DNA of 64,000 nucleotides from Macrostomum hystrix (taxonomy: Eukaryota; Platyhelminthes; Macrostomidae), in the NCBI GenBank assembly GCA_950097015.1, contig CATNEN010000038.1:16176001-16240000 (forward strand). Direction: 5' to 3'. Under the pieces are notes generated by a model. The model was not told where the DNA came from. It saw only the letters and a program-made list of their open reading frames with translations, and did not search any database. A program made the position numbers and the translations under genes. Of the stretch, positions 46,201 through 56,571 are shown one piece after another (position 1 is the stretch's first letter; each line of letters begins with the position of its first letter).

Positions 46201-49200
46201 TGGGCTGATTGATGGAATTGATTGATGGATTGATGAATATTCCTCTCTCCGAAACGTCAATACTTTTTTATGGGCATTAATATAGGTTTCTTTTTTCCCA
46301 CTTAAAGGCAAGCTGTCCCGGACTGCCACACAATGTCTACGCCAGTCTACAGTCATTTCAAACCAGAGGCCAGAGCGCTGTCAGAGTGGAGACCTCGCTA
46401 AGCCCCGAATCCGGCAGTCTCAGAGTTCGCGTGCATCGTGGCGAAGGAATTCAACGTGGAAATGTGTTTTGCGCAGTAAGATTGTTAATTCTACCATAGA
46501 CTAATTGCTTATTTTTATTTGCTCTCTGTAATGACTTAGATCATTAAATTTCGGCGAGTCTACTTAAGATACTTTAAGTTCACGTAAAGCAGCCAGGTTA
46601 ATTCTCGTGAGTTGCATGAATTCCTGGAATATAAAATTTCCAATTTAAATTCCTGAAATGGAAAATAACCAAACTAAATTCCTGGAAAGGTAATTAACCA
46701 AACTGAATTCCTGAAAAGGTAATTAGCCAAACTGAATTCCTGGAAAGATAATTAGCCAAACTGAATTCCTGAAATGGAAATTAACCAAACTGAATTCCTG
46801 GAAAAGTAATTAGCCAAACTGAATTCCTGGAAAGGTAATTAGCCAAACTGAATACCTGGAATGGTAATTAGCAAAACTGAATACCTGGAATGGTAATTAA
46901 CCTAACTGAATTCCCGAAATGGTAAATAACCTAACTGGATTCCCGAAATGGTAATTAACCAAACTGAATTCCCGAAATGGTAAATAACCAAACTGAATTC
47001 CTGGAAAGGTAATTAGCCAAATTGAATTCCCAAATGGTAATTAACCAAACTGAATTCCCGGAATGGTAAATAACCAAACTGGATTCCCGAAATGGTAATT
47101 AACCAAACTGAATTCCCGAAATGGTAAATAACCAAACTGGATTCCCGAAATGGTAATTAACCAAACTGAATTCCCGAAATGGTAATTAACCAAACAGAAT
47201 TCCTGAAAAGGTAATTAGCCAAACTGAATTCCAAATGGTAATTAACCAAACTGAATTCCCGGAATGGTAAATAACCAAACTGAATTCCTGGAAAGGTAAT
47301 TAACCAAACAGAATTCCTGAAAAGGTAATTAGCCAAACTGAATTCCCGGAATGGTAATTAACCAAACTGAATTCCCGGAATGGTAAATAAACCTAACTGA
47401 ATTCCCGAAATGGTAAATAACCAAACTGGATTCCCGGAATGGTAATTAGCCTATTTGAATTCCTGGAATGATAATTAGTCTATCTGAATTCATGGAAAGG
47501 TAACTGGTCAATCTGAATTCCTGGAAAGATGATTAACGTCACCGTTAATTTAGGTGATCAACCACGAAGGCAGCCTGAGCCACTGGCTGCCAATGACGTC
47601 ATTCGGAGGCTCTGAAGAGGCAGCCGATGACTCGACCAGCTCAGCTGAACTCACCGCGGCTCAGGTGGCCGCATTGGCTCCGTCCTTCACTCTGCTTGGC
47701 GTTGGTTTCCATGGCAACGAATTAGTGGCGTCGGCTAAGGTCTATCAGCCAGCAGGCACGTACGATGGGGTGAGTTGAGTACGTAGCCTAAATTATAGCT
47801 TTCGAGAATGCCATCTGCACAGGTCGAGATGCCATTTCCATTTTTATAGTCTCCATTTCTAATTGTGCTAATGCCATTTTAATTATTAAGATGTCATATC
47901 TTACAGACGAGATGCCATTTACAATAGTCGAGACGTCATTTCTAATAGTCAAGATGCCATTTCAAATTGTCCTGACACCATTTCCATTAGTTAAAATTAC
48001 CATTTGTCGAGACACCATTTCCATCAGTCAAGATGCCATTTCCAATAGTCTAGACAACATTTCCATTAGTCTGGATGCCGTTTCCATTAGTCTGGGCGCC
48101 GTTTCCATTAGTCTGGATGCCGTTTCCATTAGTCTGGGCGCCATTTCCATTAGTCGAGACACCATTTCCATAAGTCTAGATGCCATTTCTATTTGTCTGG
48201 ATGCCATTTCCAATTGTCTGGGTGCCATTTCCATTAGTCCAGATGCCATTTTCATTAGTCCAGATGCCATTTTCATTAGTCCAGATGCCATTTCTATAAG
48301 TCCAGATGCCATTTCCATAAGTCCAGATGCCATTTCCAATTGTCTGGGTGCCATTTCCATTAGTCGAGATGCCATTTCCAATAGTCTCGACGCCATTTCC
48401 ACACTACAGCTGAACATCACGTCGAACCTGACTGGTCCGGCGTCGCCTCAGCAGCCGGTGCTCATTCGAGTCGACTCTGGCAGCCCGGACTCATTCGTGT
48501 TCCTGACTGGCATCGATCACTCGGTAAACCTCATGAAGACTGGCCAGGATATCAGTCCGACCGACATCGAACAGCGGGCCGCCGGTAGTAGAAGTCAAAC
48601 AGACAAAGGCGAGAGCAATGGATGGATTAGTAGACCCTGGACTAATGCGAGAAACACGGATGCGGAACTGAAGGTAAGAGCTATTATCGCAGCTCCTAAA
48701 TTTGAATTACTTAACAGTAGAAAGGCCACGCCATTCCCCCTGAGGAAAGAACACGGGGTATTTCAAATGCACACTGCCTACTTCACGATTTATGCAAAAC
48801 TCTAGGAGCTAACTTTCAAAATAGCCCTCCGAGTCAGCATCGTCGAGATATTCAGCAATCTTGTCGAAGACCCCGGAGGCAAGGACAGATAACATCGCTC
48901 TATAAATCAATAATAACAACCGACATGATTGCATAATATAATTTTGTGAGCAGAAAAGTTATGCCTACATTCGCGGTTTTTGCCAACAGACACTTCGACG
49001 AGAATCGTTGATTATCTCGATGATGTTTTGTGATTCTGGAAACCCCCACGTGGTTTTTCAAAAGTTAACGAAAATGTATAATTTCGCATTGTGTTGAATG
49101 TTTGTCAGAAAAGTGGCCTTCTAGCACTAACGGACTTCAAGTACGTCAAGAACGATCCCATCATGTATTTTGTGCAAGCTCTGGAAACGGCAGACGGCAG

Positions 49201-52200
49201 TGTGATGGCCATGGCAAAGTCTGCTGATGCTCAACCTCCCCGAGCTGAACGAGTCACTACTAAGAGTAGTGACAAACCGAAGCTGAGTGTGAGAAAATTC
49301 TTTCCAGAGAGTTTCGTCTGGACTTGGCTGCGAACTGAGTAAGAAATAGTTTTCGCATATTCGATATTATGTGAATTTAGTTTGTTTAGATTTTAAACAA
49401 GTAATAAAGGACAATTTTTTTATCTTTTCAGCGCAAATGGTTCAGCCAATCACACTGTCACCCTGCCGGACACGATCACTTCATGGGATGTGAGTGGCTT
49501 TGCTTTGAGCGCCAGCAAACCCTTGCAGGTAATAATCTGTTTGTTTTCATCTTAGATTGTTTGTTATTTTATTTACCATTGTTGACTGTTTCCGGTGTTA
49601 TGAAGTTCCGGTGTTATGAAGTACCTGTGTTATGAAGTTCCGGTGTTATGAAGTACCGGTTTTATGAAGTTCCGGTGTTATAAGTTCCGGTGTTATGAAG
49701 TACCTGTGTTATGAAGTTCCGGTGTTATGAAGTACCTGTGTCATGAAGTTCCGGTGTTATGAAGTACCGGTTTTATGAAGTTCCGGTGTTATAAGTTCCG
49801 GTGTTATGAAGTACCTGTGTTATGAAGTACCTGTGTTATGAAGTTCCGGTGTTATGAAGTACCGGTTTTATGAAGTTCCGGTGTTATAAGTTCCGGTGTT
49901 ATGAAGTTCCGGTGTTATGAAGTACCTGTGTTATGAAGTTCCAGTGTAATGAAGTACCGGTTTTATGAAGTACCGGTGTTATGAACTTCCGGTGTTATGA
50001 AGTACCTGTGTTATGAAGTACCAGTGTTATGATGTTCCGGTGTTATGAAGTTCCGGTGTTATGATGTTCCGGTGTTATTAGTTCCGCTGTTATAAGTTCC
50101 GGTGTTATGATGTTCCGATTTATGAAGTTTAGGTTTTTTAGTTTCCAGTGTTATCAGGTTCTGTTGTTATGAAATGAGATTCCTACGACATGAATTTTCC
50201 GGTGTTATTATGTTCCAGTTAATGCATTTTCCGATGTTATGTAGTGCGCAGTGCCGGTGTCATTTCGTTCCGGTGTAATGTTGACGTAAAATTCATGATG
50301 TAAAAACGTCCTGAATTTTCCGGTGTTAAAGTGTCGTAACTTTCCTTCCTTTCAACCCATCTTGTCACTCCAGGCCACCGGCAAGCCGTTGAACATCGTC
50401 AGCCGGCGTGCATTCTTCATTCGTCCGGTGCTGCCCTATGCTCTGATTCGCGGAGAAAAATTCCTACTCAAGGTGCTGCTATTTAACTATGGCGATTCTA
50501 AGCTGACGGTAACCGTGACTCTGGCCAATCATAGCAGCCTGCACCTGCTGGGTAACGAAGGATTCCACCGCAACTCCACAGTGCCCGCTGGCGGCTCCGC
50601 CCTTGTTGTGTTCCCAGTTGAACCAATTCAACTGCCGGAGATGCGACTCGCACTGGAAGCTGTCGCTCAGCCTTCGGTGCCATCCTCGGCATCTGGCTTC
50701 GTTGGCGACTCTGTAGAGCGTCGGGTTCGAGTAGAAGCCGAGGGTGCCACGCAGCGTCGAGTGGCAACGGCGCTGTTGAACTTGACTTCGTCCACAGAGC
50801 CGTCGGTTGTCCGTCTGGCTGTTGAATTTCCCAGCCAATTAAAATGGATTGGCGGCAAGCAGCTGGTAGAAGGATCGGAATATGCTCGCGTTCAGGTAAC
50901 TTCAAGATAACTTTTGGCTGACTTACTAATTTTCTGAGGATTGCTTTTCTCGGCGGTTTCCTGTAAATTATTTTTTGCTGTTTTCCGAGAATTATTTTTG
51001 GCGGTTTCCTGGAGATTGGTTTTCTAGGCGGTTTCCTGGGGATTGGTTTTCTAGGCGGTTTCCTGTGGATTGGTTTTCTAGGCGGTTTCCTGGGTATTGA
51101 TTTTCTAGGCGGTTTCCTGGGGATTGGTTTTCTGTGGGTTTTCCTGAAGTTATTTTTTGTTATCAGGCTTTCTGAGAATGGTTGTTCTCATTCGTCTTTC
51201 CGGTTCTCTTCAGTGTAAATATTAGATTTTAAATGCTTTTATCAGACGCCTATTTGCGTGCATTTCCACAGGTAACGGGGACAGTTCTCGGAGCATCCGT
51301 ATCCAATCTTGAACGCCTGCTTCGAATGCCGTACGGCTGCGGTGAGCAGAACATGATCAACTTCGCGCCGGCCGTGTTTGTCTTGGACTGCCTCGGACAG
51401 GAGGCCGCACCGGATGTGCAAGCTAGAGCCATTAGCATCATGAAAACTGGCTACCAGAGGGAACTCACCTACAGGTGCGGAGCCTTGAACATTTTGATTG
51501 GCTAGCATTTCCCACGTGCCTGGACTGAGGTAACTAGACTGAGGGATTTTCCTAGTATGTGTTTCTAAAAATAGAAACATTTTAGGGAGTTTCTAGCCTA
51601 GGGATTCGAATTTCCGTGCTCCTAAATGAATGGTTAGGGGTTCGAATCTCAGGACCCTTAATAATAATAATCATTGCAGGAGGGCTGCTGGCAATGGCAC
51701 ATCTTTTGGTGACAGTAGACCCGTAGCCAGCGAGGAGGCAATTCGATTCTGCCCATTTCGCTGACTCCTGAGCACACACGCACACAGATACTGTACGCAG
51801 GCACACGCTAACTTTCTCATCATCGTCTGACCCGCTGCCAGGGCCGTTTGTTTGCATTGAAACAAATTTTCCAGACGAACCGACGGCTCCTACAGCGCGT
51901 TCGGAAACAGCGACCCGTCTGGCAGCACCTGGCTGACCGCATTCGTGCTGTCAATCTACGCGCAGGCTGCCGCATTCATCCCGATGGATCCGCAGGCTCT
52001 AGCTGGGCCGTCCCTGGATTTTCTCTTATCCCAACAGAGGCCGGATGGCAGCTTCGCGGAGCCCGGCCGGGTGATTCACGCCGAAATGCAGGGCGCCGGA
52101 GCCAGCGGAGCCGCCGGCCTAACCGCCTATGTGTGTGCCTCGCTCGTGCGGCTAATTCAGGTCGGTCTTTTGTGTGCTCAAACAGGTCCACACTGCTCAG

Positions 52201-55200
52201 AGTAACTCTACTGTGTGTATTTCTGTGTTAAATGTGCTCAAACAAGTCCACACTGCTCAGAGTATCTCTACTGTGTGTATTTCTGTGTTAAATGTGCTCA
52301 AGCAAGTCCACACTGCTCAGAGTATCTCTACTGTGTGTATTTCTGTGTTAAATGTGCTCAAACAGGTCCACACTGCTCAGAGTATCTCTACTGTGTGTAT
52401 TTCTGTGTTAAATTTGCTCAAACAGGTCCACACTGCTCAGAGTAACTTGCTAATTAGAAAATGATCTTTTCTACATTACCACAATGCTTTAATAAGCTAC
52501 TTTTTTAATATGCGTATTTAGGACATACTTTCCGAGTCACGGCATAATGCAAGTGACATTACTTTTGGAACACTGCGCGATTCTTATTGATTTGTGTTTT
52601 TTAGTCCCACCTATTTTATTTTATAATCCAGTCGATTATCCCTTCCTGCAGTCCTGCCAGCGTCAACGAGAGCTGCGCTGCTCGGACCTCGCCTCGGCCG
52701 CCGCCTCGTCCAGATTGGCTTCGGCCCTGCGACGTGGCCTGCGCTTCGTCTACGACGATTATAAAAGCCGGCCGGCCGACTTCCGGCCCAGCGACCTCGC
52801 CGTGGCTGCGTACGCGGCCCGCCTAGCCGCCGAGACAGACACAGCTGCCGCCGGTCCTGATGGAGCTAAGGTTAGCCGCACTTTTTTACATTTGGATGCT
52901 TTTTAGAAGTTGTTGCTCGCCAATCTTGTGTGAGATTTTGAATTTTCTAATAGTCTTGAGTGAGGTTTTGAAAACTTAAAACAATCTAGGGCGAGATTTT
53001 GATGTTGTTTAACAATCTACGGTGAGACTTTGAAGTTGACTAACAATCTGGGGTGAGATGGTGATGTTGGTCCACTATTTAGGGTGAGATTTGTTCATTT
53101 CCAACAATCTAGGGTGAGATTTATTAATTGTTCATGTATCTTTGGTAAGATTTTGAACTTGTTCACCAATCTAACGTCAGATTTTCAAGTTGTTTAACTA
53201 TCTAGGATTCTAGGGTGAGATTTTTTCTTTTCCAACAATCTAGGGTGAGATTTTTTTTCCAACAATCTAGGGTGAGATTTTTTTATTTCCAACAATCTAG
53301 GGTGAGATTTTTTCATTTCCAACAATCTAGGGTGAGATTTTTTTATTTCCAACAATCTGGGGTGAGATTTTAAAGCTTTCCAGTGTAAGATTTTGAAGCT
53401 GACAAACTATCTGGGGTGAGATTTTGAAGCTGTCAAAAAATCCAGAGTGGGATTTAAAAGCTTTTCAACAATCTAGGGTGAGATTTAAAAGCTTTCCAAC
53501 AATCTAGGGTGAGATTTAAAAGCTTTCCAACAATCTAGGGTGAGATTTAAAAGCTTTCCAACAATCTAGGGTGAGATTTTAAAGCTGTCTAGCTTTAGGT
53601 GAGATTGTGAAGTTGAATGATGTTTTAGGGTGGGATTTTGAAGTTGAATGATGTTTTAGGGTGAGATTTTGAAGCTGAATGTTGTTTTAGGGTGAGATTT
53701 TGGTGACTTAGATGGTCGTGTTGACTTGGCGGTTTTTCCTCTCGTTTAGGTAGAAAAACTTACTTTCACAAATGCTTATAATTCGAATCCATCTAGGTGG
53801 CCAGCTTCCTATGGATGCAGCTGTTCGAGGTATCCATGTCTAACGACGGCGGTGTCAAACGCTACTGGCCTAGCAGCAGCGGCAGTGGCAGCACTAGCGG
53901 CTCAGCGGAAACCACGGGCTACGCATTGCTGACCGCTTTGGCCCGGGGTAACTTTGAGACGGCCGTCTCGGCTCTCCGCTGGCTGACTAGCCAACAGGGT
54001 GACCTAGGCGGATTCCATTCCACCCAGGACACCGTGGTGGGGCTGCAGGCGATGGCGCAGTTTGCCAAAGGACAGCCCGGTGGTAGCGGCTTCGGCACTG
54101 TTACTGTGAGGAGCCTCGCTGATTTTATTTGACGGGATGTCTATGGGATTAACCATCCATTGTACTATCCTCAATCTATGATTATAAAAGATCCATTCTA
54201 TTCCTTCATCTATGAGAATAGATTAGCAATCCATTCTATTCTTTCATCTATGAAGATAGGTTAGCAAACCATTCTATTCCTTCATCTATGGGAATAGATT
54301 AGCAATCCATTCTATTCCTTCATCTATGGGAATAGATTAGCAATCCATTCTATTCTTTCATCTATGAAGATAGATTAGCAATCCATTCTATTCTTTCATC
54401 TATGAGAATAGATTAGCAATCCATTCAAATCTTTCATCTATGGGAATAGTTAGCTATGCATTCTATTCTTTCATCTATGAGAATAGATTAGTAATCCATT
54501 CTATTCTTTCATCTATGGGAATAGTTAGCTATGCATTCTATTCTTTCATCTATGAGAATAGATTAGCAATCCATTCAAATCTTTCATCTATGGGAATAGT
54601 TAGCTATGCATTCTATTCTTTCATCTATGAGAATAGATTAGTAATCCATTCTATTCTTTCATCTATGGGAATAGATTAGCAATCAATTTAATTCTTTCAT
54701 CTATGGGAATGGATTAGCAATCCATTCTATTCCTCTATCTATGAGAATAGATTAGCAATCCATTCTATTCCTTAATCGATGAAGTTAGATTAGCAATCCA
54801 TTCAATTCTTTCATCTATGAGAATAGATTAGCAATCCATTCTATTCTTTCGTCTATGAGAATAGATTAGCAATCCATTCAAATCCCTAATCTATTGGAAT
54901 AGATTAGCTATCGATTCTATTCCTTTATCTATGGGAATAGATTAGCAATCCATTCTATTCCTTAATCGATGAAGTTAGATTAGCAATCCATTCTATTCCT
55001 CTATCTATGAGAATAGATTAGCGATCCATTCTATTCCTTAATCGATGAAGTTAGATTAGCAATCCATTCAATTCTTTCATCTATGAGAATAGATTAGCGA
55101 TCCATTCTATTCTTTCATCTATGAGAATAGATTAGCAATCCCTAATCTATGGGAATAGATTAGCAATCCATTCTATTCCTTCATCTATGGGAATAGATTA

Positions 55201-56571
55201 GCTATCCATTCTATTCTTTCATCTATGGGAATAGATTAGCAATCCTTTCTATTCTTTAATCTATGGGCTTGCATTTCACGCGGTGGTTCAGGTGACCTGG
55301 CCCGGCCAGTCGCAGCCGCTGATTTTTGGCATCGGCCCGAAGAACCGTACGCTGCTTCAACAGCGTGAAGTCGGCCGCGGTAACGCTGCCAGAGCGCTGG
55401 CTTCGGCTGGCGGAGAAGTTGTCGTCAGGGGCGTCGGCAACGGCGGTGTTGCCATGGTTACCATAGCCTACGCCTATAATGTGAGAGACGCTCCGCTGGG
55501 CTGGATCAGCCCCGACTGGTTTACGTCGGGAGGCGTCGGTCTGCGGCTCTCCGATAGGCCAGGCGAGCTTGGCGGCATCTTGGCCGACTCCGCCGACTCC
55601 GGCGTCGTGGAAGTCGCCGTCTGCGCGCGGGCCAGCAACGGCCCAGGCATGTACATTGTGTCGCTGAGTCAGCCAAGCGGATTCGTGGTGGACGCCCACA
55701 CTCCGATACGCGGACCGGTTGCCAGGGTGGAGACAGAATCCGATGAGGTGGTGTTCTACCTGAGCGAGGTTTGTGCGCCGGTCCTAAAGTACATGGTCTA
55801 TTTGTTAATCATTACTCTCTATGTTCTATGCTCTATGCACGAGGTCTGTGGGCATTGGCAGATCATTTCGTGGCAGTAGACCCGCTACCATTGTGGAGAC
55901 AATTCTGCTCGTTCCTTAGCATACAGGGTGTGTACATCTGCCCTTGTACATCTGCCCTTGTACAACTACCCTTGTACATCTGCCCTTGTACATCTGCCCT
56001 TGTACATCTACCCTTGTACATCTGCCCTTGTACATCTACCCTTGTTCAACTAACCTTGTATATCTACCCTTGTACATCTGCCCTTGTACATCTGCCTAGG
56101 TTTGATCCTCGAGGGCGTAAATTGCACGACAAGCCTCCAAGCCTTCTCTGCGCGGCTGCGAACATGGCCGCGGAATCGAGCCCAGGGACCCCCTCCCTAT
56201 AGGTGTCAATTTCTATAATGTTCAATCTATAGTGAATTTGTGCTAAATTTCCAGTTAACATCGGAGGTCTGCTTGTCGGTTCGCTGGTTGCGCGAGATTC
56301 CTGTTCTAGATTTGAGTGCGCAGCGAATCACTGTGCAGAATTACTATCAGCCAGGTGAGTATATGATTATGTGTTTATTGGACCTCAATATGAATAATCT
56401 GGAAGGACTGTGTCACAAGCCTTAGAAGGTCTAATAATCCGTTGATTTCATGATTTTTCAGACCAATCAATAAGCCTGTTTCACCTGCATCACAAGCTGA
56501 AGAATCTGACGGAGTGTCAGGTCTGTGCTGACTGCCCGCATTGCCGAAAGACACATAACGACGAACTCTGA
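31268..56571 (+). CDS. Thioester-containing protein (alpha-2-macroglobulin/TEP/CD109 family)
   Basis: Secreted defence protein of about 1,540 residues. Exons: start at 31268 (signal peptide [17 protein letters not shown]); about 32258 or 32291-32504; 35475-35506; 36446-36679; 42736-42920; 43457-43815; 44312-44424; 45467-45667; 46308-46475; 47554-47769; 48410-48673; 49109-49338; 49432-49528; 50374-50895; 51272-51474; 51875-52160; 52652-52870; 53797-54105; 55292-55768; 56255-56354; 56462-56571. Phases agree at every join except the exon 1-2 join, which is unresolved. Family marks: [22 protein letters not shown], bait-like region then [13 protein letters not shown], thioester YGCGEQNM (Cys codon 51338), [15 protein letters not shown] with the catalytic-type His (52077), [15 protein letters not shown], and a Cys-rich tail ending HNDEL. 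There is no GPI tail and no anaphylatoxin domain, so it is TEP-like, not C3. The donor at 43816 is GC. Confidence 0.93.
31440..32250 (+). repeat. 15-bp minisatellite TCTCACTGTCCCATC in TEP intron 1
   Basis: About 50 units, with a duplicated higher-order block (about 31535-31810 resembles 32030-32220). One strand is almost purely C/T. Related in sequence to the arrays at 2265, 33210 and 35935. Confidence 0.95.
32968..33206 (-). repeat. SINE A, best copy (tRNA-derived)
   Basis: On the minus strand the head reads GAGCTAGCCTAGTGGTTATA (A box) and GGTCGGGGGTTCGATTCCC (B box). A body follows with CAGCTGTTAAATGGG, and the tail has CATCTGGCCCAATTAGGACA then GGTGTAGCC. It lies in TEP intron 2, immediately beside the 16-bp minisatellite. 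Confidence 0.8.
33207..35165 (+). repeat. 1.95-kb minisatellite TGTCTTATCTCTGTGC in TEP intron 2
   Basis: About 120 units of 16 bp with a few variant types (TCTGTGC, TCTTCAC, TTTCTTC, TCTGTAC) that alternate in patches. Because no variant contains a stop codon in any forward frame, three overlapping open frames of up to 603 codons run through it. They encode only low-complexity Leu/Ser/Cys repeats. Confidence 0.96.
35853..36307. mobile_element. hAT-type MITE carrying a minisatellite
   Basis: Starts CAGGGGTCGGCAAACTT and ends with the inverse ...GCCGACCCCTG. Flanked by a perfect 8-bp target duplication, TTCTAGGC (35845-35852 and 36308-36315). Subterminal GCGGGCC and GGCCGCATC motifs resemble those of the autonomous outer hAT at 11829-18063. 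The 455-bp core contains no gene, only the array GAGATGAGACACAGGA. It lies in intron 3 of the TEP gene. Confidence 0.93.
35935..36220 (-). repeat. 16-bp minisatellite inside the MITE
   Basis: About 17 units of GAGATGAGACACAGGA / GAGATGAGACAGGGGA. In reverse they read TCTCCTGTGTCTCATC, the same family as the array at 2265-2745. Confidence 0.93.
36881..38042 (-). mobile_element. 5'-truncated LINE (non-LTR retrotransposon)
   Basis: Minus-strand reading: RT palm segments [40 protein letters not shown] and YADDLALLS (catalytic YADD), followed after frameshifts by the downstream segment containing [10 protein letters not shown]. The 3' end carries an (ATT)n tail at 36881-36898. The 5' border is a short (TCTA)n run at 38030-38042. 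Coding is broken by at least two frameshifts. It lies antisense in TEP intron 4. Confidence 0.85.
38118..38156 (-). ncRNA. Minimal hammerhead ribozyme motif of the Penelope element
   Basis: On the minus strand: TACC, then the core CTGACGA, a stem II hairpin (GGCC...GGCC around AAACTTT), then GAAA, a very short TAT, then U and GGTA. TACC and GGTA form stem I. This matches the hammerhead core (CUGANGA, GAAA, NUH cleavage site) with a nearly absent stem III, as described for small ribozyme variants of Penelope-like elements that act as dimers. Activity is inferred. Confidence 0.65.
38300..39362 (-). pseudogene. Penelope GIY-YIG endonuclease region
   Basis: Encodes a conserved linker ([18 protein letters not shown]), a Cys-rich zinc-type segment ([14 protein letters not shown]), and the GIY-YIG nuclease core VYAILCKAC...[19 protein letters not shown] with the downstream Arg and His. 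The frame is open from 39316 to the stop at 38300 but is out of phase with RT: a frameshift near 39350 separates them. In intact elements both form one polyprotein. Confidence 0.85.
39336..40430 (-). pseudogene. Penelope reverse transcriptase, frameshifted
   Basis: Copies element RNA at the target. Minus-strand segments in order: [16 protein letters not shown] (about 40190-40140), [23 protein letters not shown], then a one-base frameshift near 39841; [24 protein letters not shown] and YIDDIFMVF (YxDD catalytic motif). A second frameshift near 39350 breaks it from the GIY-YIG part. The order and motifs are those of Penelope RTs (telomerase-like), not of LINEs. Confidence 0.9.
40473..42290 (-). 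pseudogene. Upstream ORF region of the Penelope element
   Basis: Two main frames: 42290-41337 (Arg/His-rich start, then [20 protein letters not shown]) and 41252-40473 (ending VPGLQTAAK). They are separated by a frameshift and stops. A tandem duplication makes CDQTSSPA appear twice (about 41390 and 41230, unit about 165 bp). The second frame contains [16 protein letters not shown] and a later [16 protein letters not shown] stretch; a hydrolase-like fold is possible but I cannot support it. Function unknown. Confidence 0.5.
42305..42625 (-). repeat. Second copy of the 300-bp LINE segment plus (GATA)n
   Basis: Near-identical to 37743-38042 (constant offset 4562), including the frame with [14 protein letters not shown]. 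It ends in a longer GATA microsatellite (about 42591-42618). It forms the far flank of the Penelope insertion. Confidence 0.93.
44710..45225 (+). repeat. 25-bp minisatellite in TEP intron 7
   Basis: About 20 units of AGCAGCAGAGACCCAATGTC followed by CCCCC. Stop-free on both strands, giving several artefactual frames. It abuts a SINE B fragment at about 45225-45310. Confidence 0.95.
45225..45345 (-). repeat. SINE B fragment
   Basis: Shares GGCCCTCAAAGGCGTGAATT, GCACGCCAAGCC and GCCTTCTCTACGCGGCTGCG with the SINE B copies at 55840-56200 and 56933-57313. It lies in TEP intron 7. Confidence 0.7.
45700..46215 (+). repeat. 23-bp minisatellite in TEP intron 8
   Basis: About 22 units of CTGATTCCATGAATCCTTCT plus GGG, with ATG/ATC variants. 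Confidence 0.94.
46610..47530 (+). repeat. 30-bp minisatellite in TEP intron 9
   Basis: About 30 units containing AACTGAATTCCTGGAAAGG then TAATTAGCCAA. Two variants (CCTGGAAAGG and CCCGAAATGG) are interleaved. The array fills most of the intron. Confidence 0.94.
47815..48405 (+). repeat. 21-bp minisatellite in TEP intron 10
   Basis: About 27 units of AGATGCCATTTCCATTAGTC(C). The period is a multiple of three and stop-free, so exon 11's frame stays open upstream through most of the array, encoding a seven-residue DAISIS-like repeat. The intron donor region contains a stop, so this is not read normally. Confidence 0.93.
49585..50120 (+). repeat. 16-bp minisatellite GAAGTTCCGGTGTTAT in TEP intron 13
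   Basis: About 33 units with CCGG/CCTG variants, then decayed relatives to about 50330. Confidence 0.94.
50995..51145 (+). repeat. 27-bp minisatellite in TEP intron 14
   Basis: About five or six units of GGCGGTTTCCTGGGGATTGG followed by TTTTCTA. Confidence 0.9.
51655..51850 (-). repeat. SINE B fragment in TEP intron 15
   Basis: Starts with (ATA)n and CATTGCAGGAGGGCTGC, then GGAGGCAATTCGATTCTGCC and CTGACTCCTGAGCACACACG; the 3' half of a minus-orientation SINE B. An extra TCGAT insertion is visible. Confidence 0.8.
52175..52445 (+). repeat. 60-bp tandem repeat in TEP intron 16
   Basis: Four and a half nearly perfect 60-bp units beginning GTGCTCAAACAGGTCCACAC and including CAGAGTATCTCTACTGTGTG. 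The first unit begins next to the intron donor. Confidence 0.96.
52915..53710 (+). repeat. About 30-bp minisatellite in TEP intron 17
   Basis: Units share AACAATCTAGGGTGAGATTT with a variable 8-12-base remainder. Near-identical blocks occur at 53225-53350 and 53460-53580. Confidence 0.92.
54140..55265 (+). repeat. 38-bp minisatellite in TEP intron 18
   Basis: About 30 units containing TCTATGAGAATAGATTAGCA then ATCCATTCTATTCTTTCA. It runs to within about 30 bp of the next acceptor. Confidence 0.95.
55840..56200 (-). repeat. SINE B with an internal 14-bp expansion, TEP intron 19
   Basis: Flanks match SINE B (GCAGTAGACCCGCTACC on the left; GAGGGCGTAAATTGCACGAC and GCGGAATCGAGCCCAGGGAC on the right). 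In place of the single TACATCTGCCC of other copies there are about 12 copies of TACATCTGCCCTTG at 55927-56095. Confidence 0.85.

Noticed and set aside
48028..48420. Minus-strand frame of Met-Ala-Ser-rich repeats
   Set aside because: Reverse reading of the 21-bp minisatellite in TEP intron 10.
52175..52445. CRISPR-like direct repeats
   Set aside because: Head-to-tail 60-bp units without spacers in an intron of a eukaryotic gene.
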